A stretch of DNA of 64,000 nt, from contig NC_039359.1 in NCBI RefSeq assembly GCF_003573695.1, positions 73,293,292 through 73,357,291 on the forward strand, written 5' to 3'. This document shows, piece by piece, positions 11,276 through 22,993 of this stretch. The number at the start of each line of letters is the position of its first letter. Positions within the stretch are counted from its first letter, which is position 1. Both the position numbers and the translations under genes were made by a program. The notes under the pieces are model-generated. The model saw nothing but the letters and a program-made list of their open reading frames with translations, searched no databases and was not told where the DNA came from. Source of the DNA: Papaver somniferum. Lineage: Eukaryota; Streptophyta; Magnoliopsida; Ranunculales; Papaveraceae.

Positions 11276-12793
11276 TGATAGACGCATTTATATGTTTATT
11301 TTGTTCTCATATTCTGTATCGTTAGACTCGATTAAGTATTTATTGTGTTATTTTGTGTTTTTGTAGATGTTTTTAGAGAAATAAGCCTTTGCGGCGAAAT
11401 GAGCTCGAAAAGTAGTGTTTTACACCCCAGGATAATGTACCGGAGGCACCTCAGAAATGCACCGGAAGCGTCCCAGAAATGTACCGGAGGAACCCAGAAA
11501 AATTACTATTTCCACCCAATTGCTAAAGGGACACCCGTACAGGATTAGGGGGAGGACACTTTTCTTCTCATAATTCAAATTTTGGAAAAAGGCGGGAAAA
11601 TATTTCTTTTCACTGGCAGTTGGGTCGATCGATTTTTGGAGGGGTTGGAGTTCGATTAAACCTCTGATTTTCAATGGGTATTTGTGATATGGATAGAGGA
11701 AGACATTTTGGGTGTTAGGATCGATCATAATTGGCTGGAATCATCGCAATCAAGAAATCAGGAAGCACGTTCAAGAAATGAATATCACACGATCACATCA
11801 AATATAGACGTGTACTCATGTGTTTGGAGAGTGTTGAATCAATTCTACAGCGTGTAAGATCACGTTTGGAGTGTTTATACATCATTTCAGCGCGTGGAGA
11901 GCTAATTAAAGGAAGAAAATATCCAAAAAATATTTTCTCTTTAAGCCGAGTAAGAGTAAAGAGAGAATTATCTTGAGTTATGCGTGATTAAATGAGGCGG
12001 AGGAGTATAAATAGATTTCTGGTATCACAGAGAATGGGTGTCGAGAGTTTGGGGTCGAGATAAGGTCCAGAGAAGCAGAAATCAAGAGTTGATGAAACTC
12101 TGTTTCTGCTGCTGCGAATGATGAAGAACACCAAGAACACGAAGAACAGACTCGCAAGAACAATGGTTTATCAATAGTGTCTAAGACGCACAGCCGTGGG
12201 TCGCAGTGCAGTCTAAACAGCAGCAACACTTGTTTTTTATCGTTCATTCTGTGACGCTTTTTGTGCGTCGCAGATTACAGTTTTACACCATTTTATCTTC
12301 TTCTCTTCATTGTAAACACCATTTGAGCAATAAATAAATATTTTGAGCGTGTTTTTATCATGATGAGCTAAAACCCAACACTGGAACGACGAAGGAGAGT
12401 GAATTTCATACACAGGTAAATTTATTTTATTTTTTTTATGACTTTTGCATTAATCTAAAATTGAAATATGATTTGAATTAATTGGTTGTTATTTAATTTG
12501 ATGATGTATGCTTAGCTTAGGTGTTTTGATACATCATGCTTAGGACTTACAATCGATGTTTTGAGAATCTATCTTGGCAAAATCAGAGTCTATGTTAATT
12601 TTATTGAGTTTTATTTGTCAAAGAATATATGAATGAACCCTGTGTAGTGAATTCGGCCAAATACTTAGTCCCAGTACCTCTCGCCCATTGTTAATATTTT
12701 GTATATATAATTTTATTAAATCTTTAAATTTAATCTTCACAAGTCCGAGAGTTTGAACCTCATTACTACAACTTCATCAAAAAAACTTAATCA
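11276..12793 (+). repeat. 3' LTR of the plus-strand Athila derivative
   Basis: A 1518-bp LTR from TGATAGACGC to ACTTAATCA. Its reverse complement aligns with the minus-strand Athila LTRs at 7438-8959 and 20826-22354. It is followed by TCAAT (12794-12798), which in the complete Athila (about 27731) belongs to the pol end region and may be the surviving TSD copy. Confidence 0.85.
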
Positions 12794-12797
12794 TCAA

Positions 12798-14997
12798 TCA
12801 AGGGTAAACATGGTCCTCCAGAGGGACCTCCTCAATATCACCTATAGGAAAGGGTTCTAAAAAGGGTTTCAATCTCTGACCGTTAACCTTCGAAGAACTA
12901 CTACCATCCGGTGTCTCGATCTCAACAGCTCCATGAGGAAAGACAGTGCGAACAATAAAAGGACCCGTCCACCGAGAACGTAACTTCCCAGGGAAAAGAT
13001 GCAAGCGGGTATCATACAGAAGAACTTTTTGACCTGGAGAAAATGACTTTCTTAAGATATTTCTATCATGCACAAGTTTCATTTTGTTCTTATACTCCTT
13101 AGCACTATCGTATGCATCTCTACGAATCTCTTCCAACTCATTGAGCTGGAGTTTCCTATGGGCTCCTGCCTTGTCAAGTGAAAAATTTAGCTGCTTAACA
13201 GCCCAATAAGCTCTATGTTCTAACTCAACAGGTAAGTGACATGCCTTGCCATAACAAGCGATAAGGCGACATTCCAATGGGGGTCTTAAACGCAGTACGG
13301 TAAGCCCATAAGGCATCAGTAAGCCTAGACGACCAGTCTTTCCGATTAGGATTAACTGTTTTCTCTAATATACGTTTTATCTCCCTATTGGAAACTTCTA
13401 CCTGACCACTAGTCTGTGGATGATACGGGGTAGCTACCTTATGTGTAATACCATATTTCTTCATCAAAAGCCTAAAAGGTCCATTACAAAAGTGCGACCC
13501 TCCATCACTAATTATAGCTCGCGGTGTACCAAAACGTGTAAGTATATTATTTTTCAAGAACTCAATCACAACCCTATGGTCATTGGTTTTACACGCAGCC
13601 GCCTCAATCCACTTAGAGACATAGTCTACACGACAAGGATGTATAAGTTACCAAAAGAATTAGGAAACGGACCCATAAAGTCAATACCCCACACATCAAA
13701 GACCTCCACAACTAAAATAGGGTTCAAGGGCATCATGTTCCTACGGGAAATGGTTCCTAATTTCTGCAACGTTCACAAGTCACACAGTAACTGTGGGAGT
13801 CTTTAAACAACGAAGGCCAATAGAATCCACACTGCAATATCTTAGCAGCAGTTTTCTAGCACTAAAGTGACCCCCACAAGCATGATCATGACAAAAGGAA
13901 ATAATACTGGACTGGTCACTCTCAGGTATACATCTCCTAATAATCTGGTCTGGACAATACTTAAACAAATAAGGATCATCCCAGAAGAAGTGCTTAACCT
14001 CAGCTAAAAACCTAGAACGATCTTGTTTACCCCAATGTTGGGGCATTCGACCAGTAACAAGATAGTTCACTATATTCGCATACCAAGGTAATTGGGTAAC
14101 AAAGAACAATTGTTCATCAGGAAAGCTATCCCTTATAGGAAGGGAATCATCAGGGGAACTAACAACTAGCCTAGACAAGTGGTCTGCTACAACATTTTCG
14201 GCACCCTTTTTGTCTCTAATGTCTGGAGAAAACTCTTGCAACAAAAGGATCCACCTAATCAATCTAGGTTTTGTATCCTTCTTAGACAAAAGATATTTCA
14301 AAGCAGCATGATCAGTATATATGATGATCTTAGAACCTAAGAGATAGGGTCTAAACTTGTCTAAGGCAAACACAATGGCTAACAGTTCCTTCTCAGTAGT
14401 GGTATAGTTCAACTGGGCATCATTCAGAGTTTTTGCTAGCATAGTAAATCACATGAAGTAATTTGTTTTCTCGCTGACCTAGCACACACCAATAGCATAA
14501 TCTGAAGCATCACACATGATCTCAAAGGGTAGGTTCCAGTTGGGTGCCTGGACTATGGGGGCGGTAGTGAGTAAATTCTTAAGCTTCTCAAAAGCCTCTA
14601 AACAAGCATCATCAAAGACAAACTTAACATCTTTTGCAAGCAAATTGCAAAGAGGTCTAGAAATTAAGCTAAAATCCTTAATGAATCGACGATAAAAACC
14701 TGCATGCCCTAAGAATGACCTAATATCTCTTACGGTTTTTGGGACCTGTAAAGTTTAATAAGGTCAACTTTGGCTTTATCTACCTCTATACCCTTAGAAG
14801 ATACGATATGCCCTAAAACAATTCCTGAACGAACCATGAAGTGACATTTCTCCCAATTAAGCACTAAATTCTTTTCCTTACACCTAGTCAACACTAGTGA
14901 CAATGATGCAAGCACTCATCGAAAGACGAACCAAACACTGAAAAATCATCCATAAAGACCTCTAAGAACCGTTCTACCATGTCAGAAAATATGCTCA
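12798..14997 (-). pseudogene. pol: Athila pol 3' half: RT end, RNase H, integrase (copy 2)
   Basis: The RT C-terminal part is read at 14997-14650, including LGHIVSSKGIEVDKAKVDLI. RNase H is at 14442-14100 ([39 protein letters not shown]). The integrase zinc region is [14 protein letters not shown]. The core contains [15 protein letters not shown] and [20 protein letters not shown], and the C-terminal domain ([20 protein letters not shown]) ends at 12798. Breaks near 14915, 14745, 14440, 13790 and 13250 show it is inactive. The product would be the enzymatic part of the retrotransposon. Confidence 0.85.
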
Positions 14998-17001
14998 TCA
15001 TGCAACGCTGAAAAGTCGCAGGGGCATTACAAAGCCCAAAAGGCATGCGTCTATACGCAAAGGTACCAAAGGGACAGGTAAAAGTGGTTTTCTCCTGGTC
15101 TTCTGGGGCAATAACGATCTGATTATATCCAGATAGCCATCTAAAAAGCAGTAGTGACTATGTCCAGCTAATCTCTCTAGCATCTGGTCGATGAAGGGAA
15201 GGGGAAAGTGGTCCTTCCTAGTGACCTTGTTCAATTTCCTATAGTCAATACAAACACGCCAACCCGTGGTCACTCGGGTCGGGATTAACTCATTGTTATC
15301 ATTCTGGACTACAGTAATACCGGATTTCTTGGGAACAACCTGAACGGGGCTGACCCACTTACTGTCTGAAATGGGGTAGATAATGCCTGCATCTAACAAC
15401 TTAAGGACCTCGTTTCGAACTACCTCTTTCATATTAGGGTTTAGTCGACGTTGCATCTCCCTAGAAGGTTTGGTATCACTCTCTAAATAGATCTGATGCA
15501 TACAAACAGTGGGACTTATACCCTTAATGTCAGCTATGGTCCACCCTAAAGCTTCCTTGTTGTTTTGAAGGACGGTTACTAGCCTACTTTCCTGGTCACT
15601 ATCCAAGACGGAAGAAATAATCACAGGTAAAGTCTCAGACGGGCCTAAAAACCTATATTTCAGGGAATCTGGCAATGGTTTTAGGTCCAACTTAGGAGGC
15701 TCTTCTAACGAAGGAACTAGGGTAGACTTAGAAACTGGTAGTGGTTCGACTTTAGGTTTCCATCCATTACTAGTATCTAACAAATGGGTTGAATCTAACA
15801 AAGCATTCACCTCATTAATCACATTATCATCATCAAAATCAATCCCAAAGTGAGCTAGGCATTTCTCTAATGGATCTTCTAACAAATTGTTTGGTAATGA
15901 CTCCTCGACTAATGTTCCTATCATGTTCACCTCTTCTATGTTCGAGTCATCTAGTTCAGAGGGTAGCTTACTAATATTAAAAATGTTTAGCTCAATAGTC
16001 ATATTACCAAAAGACAATTTCATAATACCATTTCGACAGTTAATGATCGCATTGGATGTAGCTAAAAATGGGAGACCTAAAATTACCGGTATCTGGTTCC
16101 CTGGGTCAGGGACAGGTTGGGTATCTAGGATAACAAAATCCACTGGATAAATAAACTTTTCAACCTCTATGAGAACATCCTCGATCACACCACGAGGAAT
16201 TTTAACGGACCTATCAGCTAACTGAAGTGTCATCTGGGTAGGTTTCATCTCACCAAGTCCTAGCTTAAGGTACACATGATATGGTAGTAATTTCACACTA
16301 GCTCCTAAGTCAAGCAACGATTTCTCAACACGGTATTTACCTATTGTGCAAGAAATGGTAGGGGAACCTGGGTCTTTATACTTAGGAGTAGTGGTATTCT
16401 GAATAATAGAACTCACGTGACTAGCTAGAAAGGTTTTCTTCTGGACATTAATCTTTCGCTTTCGCGTACACATATCCTTGAGAAACTTGGCATAAGAGGG
16501 AATCTTCTTAATTGCATCTAGTAGTGTAAGGTTGATAGTTACCTGTTTAAAAACCTCCAATATATCATTAAAATTGGACTCCCTCTTAGTTGGAACTAGT
16601 AGTTGTGGGAATGGGGCTCTAGGGACGAAGCCCGACTCAATATGACCCTCATTGGTCTCTTTAGAGACTCTATCAGTCTCCTCAGTTTCTGGTTCAGAAG
16701 GGTGAACTACAGCATGTTCACTATCAGGCATGGAAACCTTGTTGTCTATCACTCTACCACTCCTAAGGATTTTAATAGCATTCACATGATCAGATGGTCT
16801 TTCACCTATTTCATTAATTCCTCTAGGGTTGGGTTGAGTATGACTAGGAAACTTACCTCTTTCTTTTAAAGACTCATTTATCTGACTAACTTGGGTTTTC
16901 AACTCGGAAATAGCCTGAGAGTGAGCCTGACCTATTCTCTTGTTTTCTTCTAAACCTTGAGCAACAGATTGCTGAAACTGCATAGTGTTACAAGTTAACA
17001 A
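14998..17001 (-). pseudogene. Athila gag C-terminus, protease and RT N-terminus (copy 2)
   Basis: A 667-codon open frame, the longest in the window. It runs from gag C-terminal text (RPSDHVNAIKILRSGRVIDN) through protease (LLDLGASVKLLPYHVYLKLG, IPVILGLPFLATSNAIINC) to RT (WVSPVQVVPKKSG, WRVCIDYRKLNKVTRKDHF, PFIDQMLERLAGHSHYCFLD). At the end a one-base change of frame replaces the expected SGYNQIVIAPEDQEK with LDIIRSLLPQKTRRKPLL, so RT is cut before its catalytic box. Fusion of gag, protease and RT in one frame is the ancestral polyprotein arrangement. Confidence 0.85.
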
Positions 17002-17013
17002 AGCAAGAGACTC

Positions 17014-18250
17014 TTATAAACTCATAATATTCTTATCCGAAGGGTTCTGAAACTGTGCCGGAGCTGAAGGATTCTTAGTGTAGCCAAAACCTGGGGGAAC
17101 CTGAGCATTACTAAACTGACCTTGATTCTGGCCCTTGGACCAAGAAAGGTTCGGATGATTTCTCCAGCCAGGGTTATAGGTTTCTGAATATGGGTCAAAC
17201 TTCTGTCGGTTATCAAACCTAGTGTTGTTATAAAGAGCATTGGATTGCTCTTCAACAGCATGCCTTCCCAAAAAGGCTCGTTTCTTCCACTACTACCACT
17301 AGAATGACCTAATTCTAAAGCTTCTAACCTTTTGGCTATAGCTGCTATTTTGGCATCTGACTCATGAGATCCTTCTACCCTATTAACATTTCCTCTACTT
17401 GGAAGAATTGTTTTCTGGGGTTCCCTACTATTTTCCCATTGTTGGGTCTTATCGGCGATTTCATTCAAAAATATCATCGCTTCATCAACAGTTTTATTCT
17501 CAAACCCACCTGTGCATAAGGACTCAACCATGGTTGTTGTTGAATAATCTAAACCCTCGTAGAGGATCTAAACTAACCTAACCTTCTCCAAACCATGATG
17601 AGGACATTGAGATATCAAGTCATTGAACCTTTCTAAGTACCTATATAAAGATTCTCCCTCTTGTTGGGCAAAAGTAAATATTTGTGTCCTAATAGACGAT
17701 GTTTTATGCCTTGGGAAAAACTTATGTATAAAGGCAGAAGTAAGTTGGTCATAGGTTTCAATTGACTCAGAGTCAAAACTATACATCCAATATTTGGCTT
17801 TATCTTTTAAGAAAAATGGGAATAACCTAAGTTTCAACGCATCATCACTTAGGTTTTTAATTTTCAGAGTACTACAAACTTCCTCAAATTCCCTAACATG
17901 AAAATAGGGGTTCTCATTCTCCTTCCCTAAAAACATTGGGAGCATCTGTAAAGTCCCAGGTTTCAGTTCATAATTTGCCTCAGTTTCAGCTAGCTTGATA
18001 GAAGACGGACGATAGGTCCTAGTTGGGTTTATCAAAGCTTTCAAAGTTGCCATTTCTGGCACTACCAAAGGACTAGGAGTACTAGGGGTACTTTCCTCAC
18101 GAAGAGACAGATTCTCAAAACTGAAGTTTCCAAAAACGGGGCTCTGAAAAGAAGAGTCTTCGATCTCCCCGCCTTCACAAGAAGAACTACTAGGGTTGTC
18201 ACTAATCAAACGACCTAGAGTGTTTCTTTTCCAATCCCGTTTAAAAACAG
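17014..18250 (-). pseudogene. gag: Athila gag N-terminal part (copy 2)
   Basis: The segment 18209-17568 reads MISDNPSSSSCEGGEIEDSS and runs through the gag core (TRTYRPSSIKLAETEANYEL, LKPGTLQMLPMFLGKENENP, IHKFFPRHKTSSIRTQI). The upstream frame stays open to the junction (KRDWKRNTLGRL), so the true start was probably further 5' and is lost. A nonsense or indel near 17570 and another near 17270 interrupt it. The rest of gag is in the 667-codon frame below 17001. Confidence 0.82.
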
Positions 18251-18887
18251 GTTTATCAAGTCTTCGACTTTGGGTCGTAGCAACTCTTGGTTGTGGGTGA
18301 GATCATCTAAGGGAATCAAGTGCGTAGTACCCTGCTGGGATCAGAGACATAAGGAGCGCAACTGTACCTTGAATCAATGTGATATTGATTAGGGTTCAAA
18401 TACAGTCCAGACCGAAGTTAGTTTGTAGTAGGATAGTGTCTGTAGCGGCTTAATACAGTGTGGTGTTGAATCTGCACTAGGTCTCGGGGTTTTTCTGCAT
18501 TTGCGGTTTCCTCGTTAACAAAATTTCTGGTGTCTGTTTTATTTCTGTTTTGCATTATATTTCGTTATATAATTGAAATAATACAGGTTGTGCGTTGAAG
18601 ATCAATCAATTAGAATATCCAACCTTTGGTTGTTGATTTACATTGATTGACACTTGGATATTGGTCTTTGGTACCATCCAAGTTATTCCTTGTATTTGGT
18701 TAAGACTCGCAGAATTTTATTTGCTTGAGTAATATCAAATCAAGAGAAGAGATATTAACTCCTAGATATACTTTTACCTAGATTGAGTCTGACTGTCTAG
18801 TTGATTCTCTAGAAAGTATATTGGAGTCAGTCCATACATATTTCTAAGCGAAATATTAGGTGGTGTTCTTAGACCTCCGCCTTTTCA
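18251..18887 (+). repeat. Copia 5' LTR, truncated (copy 2)
   Basis: It is identical by eye to 4865-5501 and matches the last 637 bp of the 3' LTR (39009-39645) with scattered substitutions. It is followed by the tRNA-Met-type PBS at 18888-18904. Confidence 0.85.
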
Positions 18888-18953
18888 ATTGGTATCAGAG
18901 CAGGAAAACACGTTAAAGACCTCAAAAGTCTATGTTTGTGGCGATCTGACTAG

Positions 18954-19478
18954 ATGGACAGTAAAGTCTCTTTAAACGCTTCACCAGAAATGAATCACAA
19001 TCTCAGAGAATGTTCAAAAAATCTTGTTATTCACCAAAAGAAGTTGGATGAAAAAATACAGATCTACCGTGATCTTATTGCAGAAATTGCAAAGCATATG
19101 GATTTGAAGTCTGTGAAAAACTCTTCAGTTGTGATGAATAACTCCTTCAATTTCCATAAGTCAAGTGTTAAACAAAGTACATACTTTGAGAAACTTGAAA
19201 GAAGGAAGAACTTCTCAAATAAGATTACTGATGTTGGCCCTTGTATGTTTTGTGATTCTCAAAATCATGTTCAACATACCTGTACACGTTTTCAGAAAAG
19301 TAAAAAGGTTCCTAGTAATCTTCACAAGAAAGCTGAACAACTGTTTACTTATCTAAAAGGGTGTACAACACTAACAAGAAATCCTAAACAGGAAAGTAGC
19401 GTTAGTATGGGAGATTTTGCCTTGAAATCAATAAGGGTACGATCAAACTTCCCGGCGTTCCAAAAATCCATGATGTAG
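18954..19478 (+). pseudogene. Copia gag remnant with zinc knuckle (copy 2)
   Basis: The 174-residue translation is identical to 5568-6092: CCHC knuckle at residues 97-110, no recognisable capsid-type N-terminal half, and a degenerate protease start lacking the catalytic DSG. It ends by frameshift at about 19425-19478, just before the continuation in the next frame. Confidence 0.75.
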
Positions 19479-20825
19479 TGTACGTCAAAGGTATGACTGC
19501 TAATCTTCTTTTTATTAGTCAAATTTGTGACAAAGGCCATAGAGTTATCTTTAATGCAAATGGATGTGACATTGTGGATAAAACTGGAAGAGTGATTTTT
19601 CAAGGAACTCGTGGTAAACACAACTGTTATCTTCTTGATACTCAGTTTAATAATTGTTGCAATTTGACTAAAGTGGAATCTACACATCTTTGGCATGAGC
19701 GTTTTGGTCACATCAATTATCGCCTCTTAACTAAGATCATTAACAAAGAACTTGTTAGAGGCATTCCCAAAATCAATGCAAAGATTAACGGTGTATATGG
19801 TGCCTGTCAAAAGGGTAAGGAAACGAAAGTTCACCATACGTCATCTCGAGACATTCTCACTAAGGAACCACTTGATTAATTCATATGGATCTCTTCGGAC
19901 CAATTCAACAACCTACTGTTGGAGGAAAGAAGTATGCTTTAGTTATGGTAGACGACTATGCCAGATTCACTTGGGTAGCATTCCTAGCTCATAAGAATGA
20001 AACCCTTGGTGAATTTAAGATTATTGTTAATAGAATCCAGACTGAACAAGGTCGCAAACTAAAGAAAATTAGAAGCGATCATGGCATAGAATTCAAAGAC
20101 ACCAAGGTATTTGAATTTTGTGACAAAATGGGGATTATTCAACAATATTCACCCCCTATCACACCTCAGGCTAATGGGGTTGCTGAAAGAAAAAATAGGA
20201 ATATTCAGGAAATAGCCAGGGTAATGCTTCATAACAAAAACTTACCTTTAAGATTTTTGGGAGAAGATGTCTTTACACCATGTTACTTGATCAACCGTGT
20301 CTACCTACGGTCTAAAACCCTAAGAACTATGTATGAGTTGTGGTATGGTAGAAAACCCAACCTACACTATCTAAGAGTGTTCGGAAGTAAGTGCTACATT
20401 CTGAAAGATCGAGAACAAAGAGGGAAATTTGATACTAAAAGTGATGAAGGTATCTTTCTGGGCTATGCGTCTGATAGTCGTGGTTTTCGAGTGTTTAATC
20501 TCAGAACTCAAGTAATGATGGAATCCGCCAATGTTATCATTGATGATATTAGTGATTTTGATCAAGATTTTTCTACAGCTGAGCTGCCTCCAACTGAGAC
20601 AACTGAGAAAGTCAAAGAAGTCTCGGAATCAGTTGAAGTTATTCCTACTGTTATTGATCCCGATCCTTCTAGTGACGAGGAGAAAAACACTGATCAGACT
20701 GCACCTGCTGAACAAGAACGTGTCCCTTCTCGACACCTCTGGGTTCAAAAAAATCATGATCCTAATAGTATCATTGAAGGAAGAGATTCTACTGCAAAGA
20801 CTAGAGGACAACTTCAAAACCTATG
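19478..20825 (+). pseudogene. Copia pre-integrase and integrase region (copy 2)
   Basis: Same organisation as copy 1: a pre-integrase domain with one zinc Cys replaced by Tyr, a frameshift at about 19876, then the integrase core (MDLFGPIQQPTVGGKKYALV, IRSDHGIEFKD, NGVAERKNRN) with the D-D-E residues in place, and the C-terminal GYASDSRGFRVFNLRTQ. The frame is open to the Athila LTR at 20826. It reads TRGQLQNL and resumes after the solo LTR as CTYGCYLSQVEPRN, the linker that normally precedes copia RT. Confidence 0.8.
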
Positions 20826-22354
20826 TGATGTGGTTTCAAAGTTGTTGTAGTAAAAAAAAAAAGAGTTCGTTCAAGACTTGTGAAGGTTGTGCTTTTAGAT
20901 TTAAATTTTAAAACTAAAGAAAATAAAGCAAATTAAAACTGATTATATTAGAGAGACCGGGGTTCAGGATTTCACCATTCACCAAAATTCATGTAATTTA
21001 ATGTTAATTTTTATCATGCAATTCTAGACAATATAACTCCAATCAAAAGAAATTGTGATTCTAATCATTGCCCTAAATTAGATTTTCAAAACATCAATTG
21101 TTAATCGCAAGAATGAAGTATCAAAAGCCATAAACTAAGCTTACTTCATCAAGAGAAAACATAACTAATTAATAAAAATCATTGCTCAATTTTCATTCGG
21201 TGCAAATAATCATAAAATAATTGCACAAATAAATTCAAATAAATTTTGCCACATAACTTTTGGAAGAATGGCTTCCTCCATCGCCCCGGAAGATTGGGTT
21301 TAGCTCATCATTGTGAAAACGCGCTCAAAAGTTGATTTCATTGCTCAATATGTTTACAAATGATGAATTGGATAAAAATTATTAAAAATCGGGTGTTTGC
21401 AACGTTTTTAATTGTTGAAAAACACTATTACATAAAACGATAAAAGCCAATTGTCGTTGTTCAGCTTCTACGACCCCCTCCTGTGTGTTGTTATCACTGT
21501 TGATAAACGACTGTCTTCGTGAGTATGTTCTTCGTGTTCTTCAGCTTCAGCAGCAGAAATGGCAGTTTCCTGAAACTCGATTATTTACGTCTCTCTAGCG
21601 TTCTAAACTATCCCAAACTCCCCTAGTTTCTGCTCTGCTACCTCAAGACCCTTTTTATACTCCACAGCGACAAAAATCTTCGCTCATTACTACGGAAAAT
21701 CTTTCTATAGCTCGGCAGTAGATAAAAAATAATCTCGGACAATTTTCTTTCCTTTCTAGCCTCTTCATGCGTCTGCAGCTGTATGATTCGTGAAAAATAT
21801 CCTTGCTTAGATGGTGCACGCTTCTTCAGCATGCCAAATCAATCCAGGCACGGAGTAATCCCGTGAACATCTCTTTCCATGCACACGCTTCTCTGTTTCC
21901 TTCTCGCCGAGAATCCAGCCAATTTTAATCGATCAAATCACTCATGATAGTTTTTTTGGGACATATCACAACTGCCCAACAAATTTCAACCCTTTAATCT
22001 ACCCAGAACTCCTTCAAACTTCGATCGAAAATCACTCAGTTCTGTTCTTCATTTTCCCGCCAAAACCAGAATTTGAATGATGAGGATGGTGTCCCCCTAA
22101 CCAAAACGGGTGTGAAAACAGCAGGAGCCCAACTAAGATGCCCCTTATAAATTGAGGTACCCCTTATCCAAAAGTGAGAGTCCTAATAACACGTGTCCTC
22201 CGGGTGCTTTAGACAACTTTTCGAGCTGATTTTTCCAAAAATATTTATTTCCAAAAAATACCTACACACACACAAGACACCATAATAAGTACGAAAATGA
22301 GTACTAACAATACGAAATATTAAGGACAAATTAGACACACAAATGCGTCTATCA
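20826..22354 (-). mobile_element. Solo Athila LTR
   Basis: A 1529-bp LTR, TGATG...TATCA, flanked on both sides by CTATG (20821-20825 and 22355-22359). No internal Athila sequence is attached. Solo LTRs form by recombination between the two LTRs of an inserted element. In copy 1 the corresponding LTR (7438-8959) still adjoins Athila internal sequence. Confidence 0.9.
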
Positions 22355-22359
22355 CTATG

Positions 22360-22993
22360 CACTTATGGATGTTATCTGTCGCAAGTAGAACCAAGAAATA
22401 TTGATGAAGATCTTGACGATCCCATGTGGGTGAACACAATGCATGAAGAGTTAAATCAATTTGAAAGACAAGATGTGTGGAAGCTTGTACCTTGTCCTCA
22501 AAATATCAATATTGTTGGCACCAAATGGATATTTAAGAACAAGTCTGATGAGTTTGGCACTATTGTCAGAAACAAAGCAAGACTTGTCGCTCAAGGATAT
22601 TCACAAATAGAAGGAATCGACTTTGACGAAACCTTTGCGCCTGTGGCACACCTTGAGTCTATCAGATTATTATTAGCTCATGCTTGTTTTTTTAAGGTAA
22701 AGCTATTTCAAATGGACATTAAATCCGTTTTTTTAAACGGAACCTTAGAGGAAGAAGTCTATGTATCCCAACCTAAGAGTTTTGAAAACCCTGACTTCCC
22801 AGTTCACGTTCTTAAACTTAATAAGGCGTTATACGGGTTGAAACAAGCACCGCGTTCCTAGTTCAAAAAACTGACCTCATCACTTCTAGGGAAAGGTTTT
22901 TCGAGAGGAGGAGATGATAAAACATTATTTAACAAGTGGAATGGAAAAAATGTTGTAATTGCTCAAGTGTATGTAGATGATATCATATATGTA
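22360..22993 (+). pseudogene. Copia reverse transcriptase, N-terminal two thirds
   Basis: It contains the family text NTMHEELNQFERQDVWKLVP, GTKWIFKNKSDEFGTIVRNK, ARLVAQGYSQIEGIDFDETF, LFQMDIKSVFLNGTLEEEVY and LNKALYGLKQAPR. A stop follows immediately (TCCTAG at about 22859, where the family has W). After it the same frame continues KKLTSSLLGKGFSRGGDDKT and reaches VYVDDIIY at 22970-22990, where the hAT element enters. The catalytic YVDD is the last thing before the insertion. Confidence 0.85.

Larger units (their letters stand above)
9621..12793 (+). mobile_element. Non-autonomous Athila-derived LTR element, plus strand
   Basis: Layout: 5' LTR fragment (9621-10115), PBS, 1160-bp internal region (10116-11275), polypurine tract, complete 3' LTR (11276-12793). 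The internal region has no gag or pol. Its first half is low-complexity (a purine-rich A/G tract at about 10255-10345). Its second half is homologous to the Athila 3' noncoding region. It sits where the Athila minus copy 2 should have its pol-LTR spacer. The right side abuts TCAAT of the pol end region, and the left LTR lacks its first ~1025 bp. It most resembles a deletion derivative mobilised by Athila proteins supplied in trans. Confidence 0.75.
12794..18250 (-). mobile_element. Athila internal region, copy 2
   Basis: Second copy of the minus-strand Athila gag-pol block, here with its pol 3' end. The part from 13377 onward aligns with position 1 onward of the window. It has fewer frameshifts than copy 1: one frame spans gag C-terminus to RT at 14998-17001. 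Like copy 1 it ends inside 5' gag at the join to the copia LTR (18250/18251). With 8960-9620 and the LTR at 7438 it formed one minus-strand Athila before the plus-strand derivative entered. Confidence 0.88.
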
